Below are positions 11,825 through 11,866 of a stretch of DNA of 11,866 nucleotides, one piece after another. Location: NCBI GenBank assembly GCA_964486685.1, contig CAZAOE010000026.1, positions 1 through 11,866 of the forward strand, in the 5' to 3' direction. The position numbers and the translations under genes are program-made. This DNA is from JAIOTH01 sp964486685. Its GTDB lineage: Bacteria; Patescibacteriota; Patescibacteriia; UBA1558; S5-K13. Position 1 is the stretch's first letter; each line of letters starts with the position of its first letter. The notes under the pieces were generated by a model. It was not told where the DNA came from, did not search any database, and saw only the letters and a program-made list of their open reading frames with translations.

Positions 11825-11866
11825 ATTAAGTCAATCCCTTTTTAAACAAAGCATTATTAAATAAAA

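Overview
The window is AT-rich bacterial DNA (roughly 30% G+C by eye). It most resembles a small-genome member of the Candidate Phyla Radiation (Patescibacteria/Parcubacteria type). The reasons are the A+T-biased codons, a large secreted protein pairing a lysozyme-like N-terminus with NBR1-type Ig-like repeats, frequent lack of Shine-Dalgarno (SD) sequences, and short GC-rich palindromes scattered between genes. This placement is inference; no marker gene fixes the taxon.

Layout. 51-2446 (+): an O-antigen ligase-like membrane protein, a broken gene fragment next to a GC-rich repeat, and NAD(P)H-hydrate dehydratase (nnrD), closed by a terminator. 2552-5360 (+): an extended -10 promoter followed by a tight three-gene unit. 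It holds a DUF6922-like small protein, its AbiEii-family nucleotidyltransferase partner (a probable toxin-antitoxin/abortive infection pair), and the secreted lysozyme-like/Ig-like protein. 5361-5822: a 462-bp gap made of degenerate 7-bp-periodic repeats broken up by two hairpins, leading into a CorA-type transporter (5823-6746). 6777-6915: a terminator and GC-rich hairpins, then tRNA-Ser(CGA) at 6938-7027 with a 15-bp copy of its 3' end 57 bp further on.

Next to the tRNA is an accessory block (7154-9739). A protein of unknown function, from a probably leaderless promoter, faces a minus-strand operon of an excisionase-type HTH regulator and two DNA methyltransferases of different classes (beta-type DPPY and gamma-type NPPF). 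This looks like a restriction-modification or epigenetic cassette, but no nuclease is recognisable. Two small unknown genes follow, meeting tail to tail (9930-10491).

10624-11407 carries no long ORF. Its minus strand shows a good sigma-70-like promoter, two short ORFs with strong SDs, a terminator, then a 58-61-residue CPCC/CKKC zinc-ribbon-like ORF with a strong SD but no ATG, GTG or TTG start, and a second terminator. The window ends with the N-terminal part of a UvrD/PcrA-type helicase that stops after about 103 residues.

Two themes run across the window. Five promoters share the extended -10 form TGnTATA(A/C)T, mostly TGTTATAAT. Heptanucleotide-periodic degenerate repeats recur in non-coding DNA, and three of these arrays fill the stretch between a -10 element and the start codon of the gene it would serve.
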